64,000 nt of DNA from Streptomyces sp. NRRL F-6676 (GCF_000725625.1 NZ_JOHS01000022.1:24782-88781); one strand, 5' to 3'. Counted from the stretch's first letter, positions 26,740 through 36,307 are shown. The notes: generated from the letters alone by a model not told the origin. Translations and numbers: made by a program.

Positions 26740-27585
26740 GTGGAAGCCAACACTCGTAGCACCGGGCGTCTGCCGGCTGCCTTCCTGACGCCAGGGTCCT
26801 CGTCCTTCATGGACTTCCTCTCCGCGCACCAGCCGGAGATGCTGCCCGGCAAGCGGCAGTTGCCCCCCACCCAGGGAGTCCTCGAGGCCCCGCACGGCAC
26901 GACGATCGTGGCCGTCACCTTCCCCGGCGGCGTGGTGCTCGCCGGTGACCGGCGAGCCACCATGGGCAATGTCATCGCGCAGCGGGATATCGAAAAGGTG
27001 TTCCCCGCCGACGAGTACTCCGCGGTGGGCATCGCCGGCACGGCGGGCCTGGCCGTGGAGATGGTGAAGCTGTTCCAACTGGAACTGGAGCACTTCGAGA
27101 AGGTGGAGGGCGCCCAGCTCTCCCTGGAGGGCAAGGCCAACCGCCTGTCCACGATGATCCGCTCCAACCTCGGCATGGCGATGCAGGGCCTGGCCGTGGT
27201 CCCGCTCTTCGCGGGGTACGACGTGAACCGCGACAAGGGCCGGATCTTCTCCTACGACGTCACGGGCGGCCGCTCCGAGGAGACCAACTACGCGGCCACG
27301 GGCTCCGGCTCGGTCTTCGCCCGGGGCGCCATGAAGAAGCTCTACCGCGAGGACCTGACCGAGGAGCAGGCCACGACGCTCGTGGTCCAGGCCCTGTACG
27401 ACGCGGCGGACGACGACTCGGCGACCGGCGGTCCCGATGTCGCACGCCGGATCTATCCGATCGTCACCGTGATCACCGAGGACGGCTTCCGCCGGCTGAC
27501 GGAGGAGGAGTCCTCCGAGATCGCCCGCTCGATCCTCCAGCGGCGGCTGGAGCAGCCCGACGGCCCCCGGGCCTCGCTGCTCTGA
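26740..27585 (+). CDS. prcB: 20S proteasome beta subunit
   Basis: The catalytic subunit of the 20S core. 281 residues from GTG 26740 behind AAGGAAACGC. A 53-residue propeptide ends at His-Gly, so autocleavage exposes Thr54 as the N-terminal nucleophile ([13 protein letters not shown]). Counting from that Thr, Asp17 ([10 protein letters not shown]) and Lys33 (RDIEK) are exactly where active beta subunits need them. The upstream in-frame extension (from about 26683) is rejected. It is followed by prcA after 59 bp. Confidence 0.97.
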   Translation: MEANTRSTGRLPAAFLTPGSSSFMDFLSAHQPEMLPGKRQLPPTQGVLEAPHGTTIVAVTFPGGVVLAGDRRATMGNVIAQRDIEKVFPADEYSAVGIAGTAGLAVEMVKLFQLELEHFEKVEGAQLSLEGKANRLSTMIRSNLGMAMQGLAVVPLFAGYDVNRDKGRIFSYDVTGGRSEETNYAATGSGSVFARGAMKKLYREDLTEEQATTLVVQALYDAADDDSATGGPDVARRIYPIVTVITEDGFRRLTEEESSEIARSILQRRLEQPDGPRASLL

Positions 27586-27644
27586 CGGCGCCCGGTCTTG
27601 TTCGAGGTGTTCGAGTGACTTCCACAGAAAGGGACGGATAACCG

Positions 27645-28421
27645 GTGTCGACGCCGTTCTATGTTTCTCCTCAGCAGGCGATGGCGGACCGGGCGGAGTA
27701 CGCCCGCAAGGGCATCGCCCGCGGCCGTAGCCTGGTGGTGCTGCAATACGCCGACGGCATCGTCTTCGTCGGTGAGAACCCGTCCCGCGCGCTGCACAAG
27801 TTCAGCGAGATCTACGACCGGATCGGCTTCGCCGCGGCCGGCAAGTACAACGAGTACGAGAACCTGCGGATCGGCGGCGTGCGCTACGCCGACCTGCGGG
27901 GCTACACCTACGACCGGGACGACGTCACCGCCCGGGGCCTGGCCAACGTCTACGCGCAGACGCTGGGCACGATCTTCTCCAGCGCGGCCGAGAAGCCCTA
28001 CGAGGTGGAGCTGGTCGTCGCTGAGGTGGGGGAGACCCCCGAGGGCGACCAGATCTACCGGCTGCCGCACGACGGTTCGATCGTGGACGAGCACGGCTCG
28101 GTCGCGGTCGGCGGCAACGCGGAGCAGATCAGCTCCTTCCTGGACCAGCGGCACCGCGACGGCATGACGCTGGCGGAGGCGCTGAAGCTGGCCGTGCAGG
28201 CGCTCTCACGGGACACCAACGGCAGCGAGCGGGAGATCCCCGCCGAGCGCCTGGAGGTGGCCGTCCTGGACCGTACGCGGCCGCAGCAGCGCAAGTTCAA
28301 GCGGATCGTCGGCAACCGGCTGTCGCGGCTGCTGGCGGGCGACGCCGGGCCGGCCGGGAGCGCCGACACCGACGACGACGCCGCGGACGGCATCGAGAAG
28401 ACCGACCCCGAGGCGGACTGA
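27645..28421 (+). CDS. prcA: 20S proteasome alpha subunit
   Basis: Forms the outer rings that gate entry and dock the ATPase. 258 residues from GTG 27645. It starts [20 protein letters not shown], with the alpha-type N-terminal helix and no Thr nucleophile, includes [20 protein letters not shown], and ends in an acidic tail ([18 protein letters not shown]). The alpha/beta order and spacing indicate one transcript with prcB. A bidirectional hairpin follows. Confidence 0.96.
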   Translation: MSTPFYVSPQQAMADRAEYARKGIARGRSLVVLQYADGIVFVGENPSRALHKFSEIYDRIGFAAAGKYNEYENLRIGGVRYADLRGYTYDRDDVTARGLANVYAQTLGTIFSSAAEKPYEVELVVAEVGETPEGDQIYRLPHDGSIVDEHGSVAVGGNAEQISSFLDQRHRDGMTLAEALKLAVQALSRDTNGSEREIPAERLEVAVLDRTRPQQRKFKRIVGNRLSRLLAGDAGPAGSADTDDDAADGIEKTDPEAD

Positions 28422-28440
28422 CCGCCCGACGCCCCGCCTT

Positions 28441-28479
28441 CCGGTGCCCCGGCCCGCGGTCACGCGGCCGGGGCACCGG
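28441..28479. terminator. Bidirectional terminator between prcA and the LacI-type gene
   Basis: A perfect 14-bp stem, CCGGTGCCCCGGCC (28441-28454) with its complement (28466-28479), between convergent genes. Confidence 0.85.
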
Positions 28480-28485
28480 CGCGTC

Positions 28486-29544
28486 TCAGAGCGACGCGTC
28501 GGCGCGCCGGGCGGCGCCGGCCCCGTCCTGCGGCGGGCCAGGGGGCGCCGTGGAGCCGCGGACGACCAGCTCCACCGGGATGTCGCCCACCTCCGCCGGG
28601 CGGCCCTCCAGGACGGCCAGGAGGGCGTGCATACCGCGCTCGCCGAAGCGCTCGGCGTCCAGGCGCACGGTCGTCAGCTCGGGATCGAGGGCCGCGGCGA
28701 GTCCGAGGTCGTCCACCCCGGTGACCGAGAGGTCGTCGGGGACCCGCAGGCCGAGCCGGCGGGCGGCCTTGTAGGCGCCCGCGGCGAGCATGTCGTCGTC
28801 GCACACCAGTGCGGTCGGCCGGGGTCCCGGCCTGGCCAGGGCGGCCCGGGCGGCGGCCACCGCGCCCTCGATCGAGATGGGGGCGCGCGCGGTGCGCAGT
28901 TCGGTGCCCGGGATCCCGTCGAGGCGTGCGGCCAGCTCCCGTGCGCGCACCTCGAAGGTCCAGGACGGCACGTCCGCCGCCAGATGCAGGAACCGCCGGT
29001 GGCCGAGGCCCAGCAGGTGGTCGGCGACCCGGCGCATGCCGTCGGCGATGTCCAGGTTGACCGTGGCGGCGCCCGGGCTGCCGTCGGGGTCGCTGTCCAG
29101 CATGACCAGCGGCAGCTCGTCGCCGCGCAGTGCGGTGAGGGCGTCGGCGGCCATGGAGGAGGCGATGACGCCGTCCAGGGCCGCCCGGGCGGAGGGGAAC
29201 GGGTCGCGGGCGGGGCCGACGCCCTCGGGGGAGGGGTAGAGGACCAGGCCGAAGCCGTGGTCGGCGGCGACGCGGGCGGCGCCGGTGTAGACACCGCCGA
29301 AGAACTCGGTGGTCAGCGCCGGCACCACGAGCAGCACCGTGCGGGTGCGGCCGAGGCGGAGGTTGCGGGCGGCGAGGTTGGGCCGGTAACCGAGCCGGCG
29401 GGCGGCGGCGCGGACCCGCTCGGCGGTGGGCTCGGAGACCCGGCCGCGCCACTTGTCGCCGAACACCAGGGAGACCGCCGCCTGCGACACCCCGGCGGCC
29501 CGGGCCACGTCCCGGCTGGTCGGGCGCGTGCTGTTGGCTGCCAC
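28486..29544 (-). CDS. LacI-family transcriptional regulator
   Basis: 352 residues from GTG 29544, which has GAAGGAG upstream; the frame runs on upstream without family similarity. The N-terminal LacI helix-turn-helix reads SRDVARAAGVSQAAVSLVFG with the hinge segment RLGYRPNLAARNL, followed by a periplasmic-binding-like effector domain with LVCDDDMLAAGAYKAARRLG near residue 255. The ligand is unknown, probably a sugar or nucleoside. It is divergent from the MFS exporter gene, whose expression it probably controls together with its own. The pair interrupts the proteasome genes and has no evident link to protein degradation. Confidence 0.92.
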   Translation of the reverse strand: MAANSTRPTSRDVARAAGVSQAAVSLVFGDKWRGRVSEPTAERVRAAARRLGYRPNLAARNLRLGRTRTVLLVVPALTTEFFGGVYTGAARVAADHGFGLVLYPSPEGVGPARDPFPSARAALDGVIASSMAADALTALRGDELPLVMLDSDPDGSPGAATVNLDIADGMRRVADHLLGLGHRRFLHLAADVPSWTFEVRARELAARLDGIPGTELRTARAPISIEGAVAAARAALARPGPRPTALVCDDDMLAAGAYKAARRLGLRVPDDLSVTGVDDLGLAAALDPELTTVRLDAERFGERGMHALLAVLEGRPAEVGDIPVELVVRGSTAPPGPPQDGAGAARRADASL

Positions 29545-29609
29545 CGCGGGGCCGCTCCTTCGTCTGGACCAGTGAACAGCGCACATGGTACGTATGCGGG
29601 GGAACATTA

Positions 29610-29647
29610 TACGTAACACTGGTCTACGTGGGCCTACGTGACACTGG
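29610..29647. promoter_or_regulatory. Direct repeats in the LacI/MFS divergent promoter region
   Basis: TACGTAACACTGG (29610-29622) and TACGTGACACTGG (29635-29647) differ at one base and are 25 bp apart. Two more TACGT cores lie at 29589 and 29625. Their place between divergent starts fits binding by the LacI-type protein, which is inferred only. Confidence 0.5.
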
Positions 29648-29670
29648 CACGCAGCGAGAGAGGGGCGGGC

Positions 29671-30930
29671 ATGGCCGCGGGGTACCTGGAGATCCTCCGT
29701 ACGAAGCACGCGGCGCGGCTGCTGGCCGGCACCCTGACCGGGCGGCTGCCCAACGCGACCGCCGCCATCGCCCTCGTGCTGTTCGTCCGCGCCCAGGGCG
29801 GCGGCTACGGCCTCGCCGGCGCGCTGGCCGCCGTGTACGGCGTCGCCAACGCCGTGGGACAGCCGCTGCTCGGCCGCCTCGTCGACCTGCGCGGACAGCC
29901 GCGCGTCCAGCTCCCCGCCGCGCTCGCCTCCGCCCTCGCCATGACCGTCCTGGCGCTCTCCGGCACCGAACCGCTGCCGCTCGCCTACGCCGCCGTCGCG
30001 GCCGCCGGACTGTTCACCCCGCCCCTGGAGGGCGGCCTGCGTGCCCTGTGGTCCTCCGTCCTGCGCCGCGAGGAGCAGGTCCCCACGGCGTACGCCATGG
30101 ACGCCGTCGCCCAGGAGGTCATGTTCACCGTCGGACCGCTCCTGGTGACCCTGTGCGTGTCGCTGTGGTCGGAGCGGGCCGCGCTGCTCGTGCTGAACGC
30201 CGTGGGCGTCCTCGGCGCCCTCTGGGTGGTCGCCTCGCCGCCCTCGCGCGCGTGGCGCTCGGCGCCCCGGGAGGCGCACTGGCTCGGCGCCCTGCGCTCG
30301 CCCGGGCTGCTCGCCCTGCTCGGCGCCTTCCTGTTCGTCGGCGTCGCCCTCGGCTCCATCACCGTGGCCGCGGTGTCCTACGCCGACGACCACGGCGGTG
30401 ACGCCGTCTACGGGTGGCTGATGGCCGCCCTGGGCCTCGGCGCCCTCATGGGCGGCGCGGTCTACGGGGCGCGGCAGTGGAGCGGCGCGCCGGAGCGGCG
30501 ACTGCGGATCCTGGTGGCCCTGCTGGCGGTCTGTTACCTCCCCCTGATGCTGATGCCGGGCGCGCCGGGCATGGTGGCGCTCAGCGCGGTCTCCGGCGTG
30601 TTCCTGGCGCCCTGCATCGCCTGCGCGTTCGTCCTCGTCGACCGGCACGCGCCGGCCGGTACGGTCACCGAGGCGTTCTCCTGGCTCGTGACGACGTTCA
30701 CCGTGGGCTCCTCCGTCGGCACCGGCCTCGCCGGACCCGTCGTCCAGTCGGGCGGCGCGGCGGCCGGTTTCGCGGTGCCGGGGGCGGCGGGGGCCGTCTC
30801 CCTGCTGGTGCTCCTCGCCACCACACGGGTCCTCGCCGCTCCCGCGCCGGGAGCGGTGGTTGCGTGTTCACCGGAAAATGATCCAAACCGTGCTGCCGAA
30901 CCCCGTTTCAGTTCGGGTGATCGGGCGTAA
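29671..30930 (+). CDS. MFS transporter
   Basis: 419 residues from ATG 29671 behind GAGAGGGGCGGG; GTG 29638 is in frame but overlaps the direct repeats. Twelve hydrophobic segments are recognisable. Segments such as GVANAVGQPLLGRLVDLRGQPR fit the loop 2-3 signature of major-facilitator drug/metabolite exporters. The substrate is unknown. It ends 9 bp before pafA, and the pafA -10 region lies at the end of this gene. Confidence 0.9.
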   Translation: MAAGYLEILRTKHAARLLAGTLTGRLPNATAAIALVLFVRAQGGGYGLAGALAAVYGVANAVGQPLLGRLVDLRGQPRVQLPAALASALAMTVLALSGTEPLPLAYAAVAAAGLFTPPLEGGLRALWSSVLRREEQVPTAYAMDAVAQEVMFTVGPLLVTLCVSLWSERAALLVLNAVGVLGALWVVASPPSRAWRSAPREAHWLGALRSPGLLALLGAFLFVGVALGSITVAAVSYADDHGGDAVYGWLMAALGLGALMGGAVYGARQWSGAPERRLRILVALLAVCYLPLMLMPGAPGMVALSAVSGVFLAPCIACAFVLVDRHAPAGTVTEAFSWLVTTFTVGSSVGTGLAGPVVQSGGAAAGFAVPGAAGAVSLLVLLATTRVLAAPAPGAVVACSPENDPNRAAEPRFSSGDRA

Positions 30931-30933
30931 TGT
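30928..30933 (+). promoter_or_regulatory. -10 element for leaderless pafA
   Basis: TAATGT overlaps the stop of the MFS gene and ends 6 bases before the pafA ATG. There is no ribosome site, so the mRNA is probably leaderless. Confidence 0.5.
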
Positions 30934-30939
30934 TCAGTC

Positions 30940-32301
30940 ATGGACCGCCGCATTTTCGGGCTGGAGAACGAGTACGGCGTCACGTGCACGTTCAGGGGAC
31001 AGCGCCGTCTGTCGCCTGACGAGGTGGCGCGGTACCTCTTCCGCCGTGTCGTGTCATGGGGCCGCAGCAGCAATGTGTTTCTGCGGAACGGAGCCCGTCT
31101 GTACCTGGACGTCGGTTCCCACCCGGAATACGCGACACCCGAATGTGACAACGTGACCGAACTGGTCACTCACGACAAGGCCGGCGAGCGCATTCTCGAA
31201 GGGCTGCTGGTCGACGCCGAACGCCGCCTGCACGAGGAGGGAATCGCGGGCGACGTCTATCTCTTCAAGAACAACACCGACTCCGCCGGAAACTCCTACG
31301 GCTGCCACGAGAACTACCTGGTGGCCCGGCACGGGGAGTTCTCGCGGCTCGCGGACATCCTCATTCCGTTCCTCGTCACACGGCAGCTGCTGTGCGGCGC
31401 CGGCAAGGTGCTGCAAACCCCCAGGGGCGCGGTGTACTGCGTCAGCCAGCGTGCCGAGCACATCTGGGAGGGCGTCTCCTCCGCGACGACGCGGTCCCGG
31501 CCCATCATCAACACGCGTGACGAACCGCACGCGGACGCGGAGCGCTACCGCCGGCTGCACGTCATCGTGGGCGACTCGAACATGTCCGAGACGACGATGC
31601 TGCTCAAGGTCGGCGCCACCGACCTCGTCCTGCGCATGATCGAGGCGGGCACGGTGATGCGCGACCTCACCCTGGAGAACCCCATCCGGGCGATCCGCGA
31701 GGTCAGCCACGACATCACGGGCCGCCGCAAGGTGCGCCTGGCCAGCGGCCGCGAGGCCTCCGCCCTGGAGGTGCAGCGCGAGTACTACGAGAAGGCGCTC
31801 GACTTCTGCGAGCGCCGCGGCATCCGCACCGGCACCGTCGAACAGGTGCTGGAGCTCTGGGGCCGCACCCTGGACGCCATCGAGTCCGAGGACCTGGACC
31901 GCATCGGCACCGAGATCGACTGGGTCATGAAGTACAAGCTCATCGAGCGGTACCGGGCCAAGCACAACATGACGATGTCGCACCCGCGGGTCGCCCAGAT
32001 AGACCTCGCCTACCACGACATCCACCGTCGTCGTGGTCTGTACTACCTGCTGGAGAAGAAGGGCCAAGCCACCCGGATCGCCAACGACTTGAAGATCTTC
32101 GAAGGCAAGTCGGTCCCCCCGCAGACCACTCGGGCGCGGCTGCGCGGCGACTTCATCCGGCGGGCCCAGGAACAGCGCCGCGACTTCACCGTCGACTGGG
32201 TGCATCTCAAGCTCAACGACCAGGCACAGCGCACGGTGTTGTGCAAGGACCCGTTCCGTTCGGTGGACGACCGGGTGGAGAAACTGATCGCCGGCATGTG
32301 A
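30940..32301 (+). CDS. pafA: Pup-protein ligase PafA
   Basis: Activates the C-terminal Glu of Pup with ATP and forms an isopeptide bond to target lysines. 453 residues from ATG 30940. It starts [18 protein letters not shown], with the metal-binding GLENEYG Glu, followed by [21 protein letters not shown] and [19 protein letters not shown], matching Dop segment by segment. The shorter length and GLENEYG motif mark it as PafA. The terminal region includes [20 protein letters not shown]. It is probably transcribed from its own leaderless promoter rather than with the proteasome subunits. Confidence 0.96.
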   Translation: MDRRIFGLENEYGVTCTFRGQRRLSPDEVARYLFRRVVSWGRSSNVFLRNGARLYLDVGSHPEYATPECDNVTELVTHDKAGERILEGLLVDAERRLHEEGIAGDVYLFKNNTDSAGNSYGCHENYLVARHGEFSRLADILIPFLVTRQLLCGAGKVLQTPRGAVYCVSQRAEHIWEGVSSATTRSRPIINTRDEPHADAERYRRLHVIVGDSNMSETTMLLKVGATDLVLRMIEAGTVMRDLTLENPIRAIREVSHDITGRRKVRLASGREASALEVQREYYEKALDFCERRGIRTGTVEQVLELWGRTLDAIESEDLDRIGTEIDWVMKYKLIERYRAKHNMTMSHPRVAQIDLAYHDIHRRRGLYYLLEKKGQATRIANDLKIFEGKSVPPQTTRARLRGDFIRRAQEQRRDFTVDWVHLKLNDQAQRTVLCKDPFRSVDDRVEKLIAGM

Positions 32302-32355
32302 GAGCCGACGAGTTCCGGCGAGGCCCGGCGAGTTCGGCCGGGTGAGAAAGGGCAC

Positions 32356-32413
32356 TCCGGGACCCCGGTCCCGGAACGCCACACGGGCGTCGCACGTTAA
32401 CCGTGCGGCGCCC
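32356..32413 (+). terminator. Double-hairpin terminator after pafA
   Basis: First hairpin: 9-bp perfect stem TCCGGGACC at 32356-32364 with 32367-32375. Second: GGGCG-T-CGCACG (32385-32396) with its partner at 32402-32413, followed by TTCT. Outer arms GTGAGAAAGGGC and GCCCTTCTCAC (32343-32354, 32409-32419) could enclose both. Confidence 0.7.
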
Positions 32414-32508
32414 TTCTCACGCCGTAGAGTTGCGCGCACTTCCGTCCGTGGCACCCGGCCCCACCGCCGGTGAAGCCGTCGCAAGACCGATCGATTGAGG
32501 CACCCACA

Positions 32509-33519
32509 GTGCGCCGACGCTCCCTCCTTCTCGCCACCCTGCCCGCGGGGCTGGTCACGCTCGCCGGCTGCGGCGACGACTCGTCCGGCAGCAAGACCGG
32601 TGACAGTCCCTCGCCCTCCGCGTCGGCCACCTCCGCCGCGCCGCCGCCGAAGATCGTGGACGGACCGCTCCCGGCCATCACCGCGGGCAAGAAGTTCGGC
32701 GAGAAGCCCACCGTGGCAAAGGGCAGCGGCGACCCCTCCAAGAACCTCGCGGTCCGCACGGTCATCGCCGGCAGCGGCCGCACGGTCGCGGAGAACGACT
32801 TCGTGCAGGCCCACTACCTCGGCCAGATCTGGGACACCGCGAAGGTCTTCGACAACTCCTACGACCGCGGCACGCCGCTGCTCATCCAGCTCGCCCAGGG
32901 CGGCGTCATCGACGGCTGGCGCTACGGCCTGGCGGGCAGGAAGACCGGCAGCCGCGTCGAGATGGCCGTCCCGCCGACGTGGGGCTACGGCAGCGACGGC
33001 AACAGTCAGGCGGGCATCAAGGGCACCGACACGCTCGTCTTCGTGATCGACGTCCAGGAGACGTTCAACGCCAAGAGCTCCGTCAAGGGCAAGAAGGTCC
33101 CGCAGAACGACGCGGCCCTGCCCACGGTGGGCACCAACACGGACGGCAAGGAGCCCTCCGTGAAGGTCCCCGGGGGCGACCCGCCGAAGAAGCTCGTCTC
33201 CCAGTACGTGCTCGAGGGCGACGGACCGGCCGTCAAGAAGGAGCAGACCGTACTGGTGCAGATGGTGGGCCTGGTCTGGAAGGGCGGCAAGAAGTTCGAG
33301 TCGACGTACGAGCGCCAGTCGCTGAACCAGTTCTCGCTGGCCCAGATGGAACAGGTCCTCAAGGGCGTGACCCAGGGGCTGACCGGAAAGAAGGTCGGCA
33401 GCCGTGTGCTGCTCGTGGTCCCGCCCGACCTGGGATACGGCGACACCCCGCCGGCCGGTGACGTCGTCAAGAAGGGCTCCACCCTGGTGTTCTCCGTGGA
33501 CATCCTGGCGGCGATGTAG
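32509..33519 (+). CDS. Lipoprotein with two FKBP-type prolyl isomerase domains
   Basis: 336 residues from GTG 32509 with TGAGG upstream. The signal VRRRSLLLATLPAGLVTLAGC has a twin-arginine start and a lipobox (LAGC), so export, possibly through Tat, and lipid anchoring outside the membrane are likely. A Ser/Pro-rich linker precedes two tandem FKBP domains. The first (about 85-190) has FDNSYDRGTPLLIQLAQGG and VPPTWGYG; the second (about 225-336) has FESTYERQSLNQFSL and VPPDLGYGDTPPAGDV. Several active-site aromatics of FKBP12 appear replaced, so catalytic strength is uncertain. It probably folds exported proteins and sits beside a cytoplasmic FKBP gene. Confidence 0.9.
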   Translation: MRRRSLLLATLPAGLVTLAGCGDDSSGSKTGDSPSPSASATSAAPPPKIVDGPLPAITAGKKFGEKPTVAKGSGDPSKNLAVRTVIAGSGRTVAENDFVQAHYLGQIWDTAKVFDNSYDRGTPLLIQLAQGGVIDGWRYGLAGRKTGSRVEMAVPPTWGYGSDGNSQAGIKGTDTLVFVIDVQETFNAKSSVKGKKVPQNDAALPTVGTNTDGKEPSVKVPGGDPPKKLVSQYVLEGDGPAVKKEQTVLVQMVGLVWKGGKKFESTYERQSLNQFSLAQMEQVLKGVTQGLTGKKVGSRVLLVVPPDLGYGDTPPAGDVVKKGSTLVFSVDILAAM

Positions 33520-33597
33520 TCGCGCGGAAGATGAAAGACTGACCCCGTTGTCTGTTGTTCTGTTGTTTTGCCGTATCGACATGCAGGAGCTGGAGAA

Positions 33598-33978
33598 GTG
33601 AGCATCGACAAGCCCGAGATCGACTTCCCGGGCGGCGAGCCGCCGGCCGACCTCGAGATCAAGGACCTGTGGGAGGGCGACGGCCCCGAGGCCAAGGCGG
33701 GTGACTTCGTCCAGGTCCACTACGTGGGTGTGGCGTTCTCCACCGGCGAGGAGTTCGACGCCTCCTGGAACCGCGGCGCCCCGCTGGAGTTCCAGCTCGG
33801 CGTCGGCCGGGTCATCCAGGGCTGGGACAAGGGCGTGCAGGGCATGAAGGTCGGCGGCCGCCGCCAGCTGATCATCCCCGCGCACCTCGCGTACGGCGAC
33901 CGCGGCGCCGGCGGCGCGATCCAGCCGGGCGAGACGCTGATCTTCGTCTGCGACCTGGTGGCCGTGAAGTCGCGCTGA
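33598..33978 (+). CDS. Cytoplasmic FKBP-type peptidyl-prolyl isomerase
   Basis: 126 residues from GTG 33598 behind GGAGCTGGAGAA. A single FKBP12-like domain contains VQVHYVGVAFSTGEEFDASW, RVIQGWDKGVQGMKVGG, IPAHLAYGDRGAG and LIFVCDLVAV, retaining the Asp, Trp and Tyr positions of the drug and proline pocket. Catalyses cis-trans isomerisation of X-Pro bonds in the cytosol. There is no signal peptide. The last five codons and stop lie in a tandemly duplicated 22-bp unit. Confidence 0.95.
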   Translation: MSIDKPEIDFPGGEPPADLEIKDLWEGDGPEAKAGDFVQVHYVGVAFSTGEEFDASWNRGAPLEFQLGVGRVIQGWDKGVQGMKVGGRRQLIIPAHLAYGDRGAGGAIQPGETLIFVCDLVAVKSR

Positions 33979-34026
33979 CGTGACCGTGAGGTCGCGCTGA
34001 CGTGACCGTGAGGTGACGTCGCGCTG
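33962..34026 (+). repeat. Tandem duplication across the FKBP stop codon
   Basis: Two 22-bp units, CCGTGAAGTCGCGCTGACGTGA (33962-33983) and a copy with one change (33984-34005), are followed by a third, partly rearranged unit from 34006. The first unit contains the FKBP stop codon, and the second would code the same ending again. Unit shown has 22 bases; the core is GTCGCGCTGACGTGACCGTG. Confidence 0.8.
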
Positions 34027-34062
34027 CCGCCGGACGGCCGCCACCGCGACCGTCCGCGCGCA

Positions 34063-34098
34063 CCGAGGGCCCCTGCCCGCCCGGGCACGGGCCCTCGG
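34063..34098 (+). terminator. Terminator after the FKBP gene
   Basis: CCGAGGGCCC (34063-34072) pairs with GGGCCCTCGG (34089-34098), and TGCCCG/CGGGCA extends the stem inward across one mismatch. CTTTTG follows, one of few T-runs after hairpins here. Confidence 0.85.
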
Positions 34099-34169
34099 CT
34101 TTTGTCCCGCGACCAAGGAGCGGTACCGTCGTCGCGCAGAAGCACATAGGGGAAGGGCGTAGGGCGTCG

Positions 34170-35180
34170 ATGGCCATTGCCAAGGCCGAGCGGCTGATGA
34201 ACCTCGCGCTGTGTCTGCTCGGGACGCGGCGGCCGCTCAGCAAGCGCGAGCTGCGCGAATCCATCGAGGCCTACGTCGAGGCGTTCGGGCCGGGCAACGG
34301 CGCGGCCCTCGCCTCCGGCGCCACGCATACGTCGGACGACTCGTTCAACCGCATGTTCGAGCGGGACAAGGACGATCTCCGCGAGCTGGGCCTGGTCATC
34401 GAGACCGTGGAGAACCTCGACGGCGAGGTCGGCTATCTGGCCCGCCGCGACAGCAACCGGCTGCCCCCGATCACCCTCGACGCCGAGGAGGCCGCCGCGC
34501 TCGGCCTGGCGGCCAAGGTGTGGCAGCAGGCCCGCCTCGCCGGCGCGGCCAGCGGCGCACTACAGAAACTGCGCGCGGCCGGCATCCCCGAGGACGTCGA
34601 CCCCTACGGCGCGCACGGCGCGCTGGAACCGCGCATCCCCGTGCACGAGGCCGCCTTCGAGCCGCTGATGCTGGCCTGCCGCGACCGCCGCCCCGTGGTG
34701 TTCGACTACCGCAAGGCCTCCGCCGCCCGCCCCGAGCCCCGCCAGGTCGAGCCCTGGGCGCTGGAGTGCTGGCGCGGCCACTGGTACCTGGCCGGGTTCG
34801 ACCGTGACCGGGGCGCCGAGCGGGTCTTCCGGCTCTCCCGCATCACCGGGCGGGTGCGCAGCAGATCCGGCCGGTTCACCGCGCCCGTCCCCGACGTGGT
34901 GACCGTGCGCGAGACCGTCGCGGGCTGGGCCGGGGAGATCACCGACCGTTCGGCGCTGATCCGGCTGCGGTCCGGCGCCGGTTACCCCCTTCGGGCGAAG
35001 GCCACCGTGGTCCGGGAACTCGGGAACGGCTGGGACGAGTTGGAGATTCCGTACGGGCACGGCCTGGACGCCTGGCTGGTCGAGTTCGGGCCCGACGTGG
35101 TGGTCCTGGAACCGGCCGAACTGCGGGCCGACGTGGTGGCCCGGCTGCGTGCCGTGGCCGGGGTCCGAGGGGGGCGTTGA
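34170..35180 (+). CDS. pafB: WYL-domain transcriptional regulator PafB
   Basis: 336 residues from ATG 34170. An N-terminal winged helix (KAERLMNLALCLLGTRRPLSK) is followed by a WYL domain centred on RPVVFDYRKASAARPEPR and VEPWALECWRGHWYLAGFD, then a C-terminal WCX extension. PafB pairs with PafC. In mycobacteria the complex activates the RecA/LexA-independent DNA damage response and is not needed for pupylation, despite the gene name. Its stop overlaps the earliest start of the next gene (TTGA), so the pair is translationally coupled. Confidence 0.93.
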   Translation: MAIAKAERLMNLALCLLGTRRPLSKRELRESIEAYVEAFGPGNGAALASGATHTSDDSFNRMFERDKDDLRELGLVIETVENLDGEVGYLARRDSNRLPPITLDAEEAAALGLAAKVWQQARLAGAASGALQKLRAAGIPEDVDPYGAHGALEPRIPVHEAAFEPLMLACRDRRPVVFDYRKASAARPEPRQVEPWALECWRGHWYLAGFDRDRGAERVFRLSRITGRVRSRSGRFTAPVPDVVTVRETVAGWAGEITDRSALIRLRSGAGYPLRAKATVVRELGNGWDELEIPYGHGLDAWLVEFGPDVVVLEPAELRADVVARLRAVAGVRGGR

Positions 35181-35185
35181 GGACA

Positions 35186-36307
35186 GTGGCAGGCAAGCCG
35201 GCCCGGCCGGTGAACGCGATCGACCAGACCCGGCGGATGCTGTCCCTGGTGACGTATCTGCGCGAGCGGCCGGGCGCCCGGATCGAGGACGTCGCCCGCG
35301 CCTTCGGGATCACCGAGGAGGAGCTCGTCTCCGACCTCGACGTGCTGCCCATGTGCGGCACCAGCTTCCGCGGCGGCGACCTGCTCGACATCGACACCGA
35401 CGGTGACCGCATCTGGTGGCACAACCCCGCCGCGCTCGGCGCGGAGGCCGCCGAGCCGCTGCGGCTCGCCGCCGACGAGGCGACGGCGCTGCTGGTGGCC
35501 GCCCGGGCCGTCGCCACGCTGCCCGGGCTGCGCGAGAGCGACCGGCAGGCGCTGCTGCGCGCCACCGCCAAGGTGGAGACGGCCGCGGGCGAGGCCGCCG
35601 GCGCCAGCTCCCGCCTCTCGGTGACGTTCGAGTCCGAGGGCGGGGTCTTCGCCGACGTCGACCGAGCGATCTCCGAGCGGCGGCGGCTGTGGATCCGCTA
35701 CTACTCGCCCGCGCGCGACGAGGTCACCGAACGCGAGATCGACCCGATCCGCCTGGTCAGCGTCGGCCACACCTACGTCGAGGCCTGGTGCCGCCGCTCC
35801 GAGGCGCGCCGCACCTTCCGGCTCGACCGGGTCGCCGAGATCCGCATCCTCGACGAGCCCTCCGCGCCGCCGGAGGTGGAGCTGCGGGACCTGTCCGAGG
35901 GGCTGGTGCAGCCCGCCGCCGAGGATCCCGAGGTCGTCGTGGAGGTCGGTCCGGGCGGGCGCTGGGTGGCCGAGTACTACCCGCACGACAGCGCCGACGA
36001 ACTCGACGGCGGCGGACTGCGTATCACGCTGCGCACACCCGACCCGGCCTCCCTGCGGCGGCTCGCGCTGCGGCTGGGGCAGGACGGGCGGATCGTGGCG
36101 CCGGAGGAGCTCGCGGACAGTGCGCGTCGGGCGGCGCGGGCGGCGCTCGCGGCGTACGGCGCGGACGAGGACGGCTCCCCGGGCGGGCATGGTCCCGTGG
36201 GCGGGGGCGGCTCCGTGAGCGGGCACGATCCCGCGGTGTCCGGCGTGGTGCCGGCGGCGCAGGGGGTCGGGGACGGACTGTACGACAGGCAGGAGCAGGG
36301 GCTTTGA
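35186..36307 (+). CDS. pafC: WYL-domain transcriptional regulator PafC
   Basis: 373 residues from GTG 35186 (VAGKPARPVNAIDQTRRML) behind TTGAGGAC; TTG 35177, overlapping the pafB stop, is the alternative. The helix-turn-helix is near residues 15-60 (ARIEDVARAFGITEEELVSD). The WYL domain holds ERRRLWIRYYSPARDEVTER and LVSVGHTYVEAWCRRSEARR, and a WCX domain follows. A Gly/Ser/His-rich unstructured tail of about 45 residues ends the protein. It is partner of PafB and presumably binds ssDNA as an inducer, as proposed in mycobacteria. Confidence 0.93.
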   Translation: MAGKPARPVNAIDQTRRMLSLVTYLRERPGARIEDVARAFGITEEELVSDLDVLPMCGTSFRGGDLLDIDTDGDRIWWHNPAALGAEAAEPLRLAADEATALLVAARAVATLPGLRESDRQALLRATAKVETAAGEAAGASSRLSVTFESEGGVFADVDRAISERRRLWIRYYSPARDEVTEREIDPIRLVSVGHTYVEAWCRRSEARRTFRLDRVAEIRILDEPSAPPEVELRDLSEGLVQPAAEDPEVVVEVGPGGRWVAEYYPHDSADELDGGGLRITLRTPDPASLRRLALRLGQDGRIVAPEELADSARRAARAALAAYGADEDGSPGGHGPVGGGGSVSGHDPAVSGVVPAAQGVGDGLYDRQEQGL

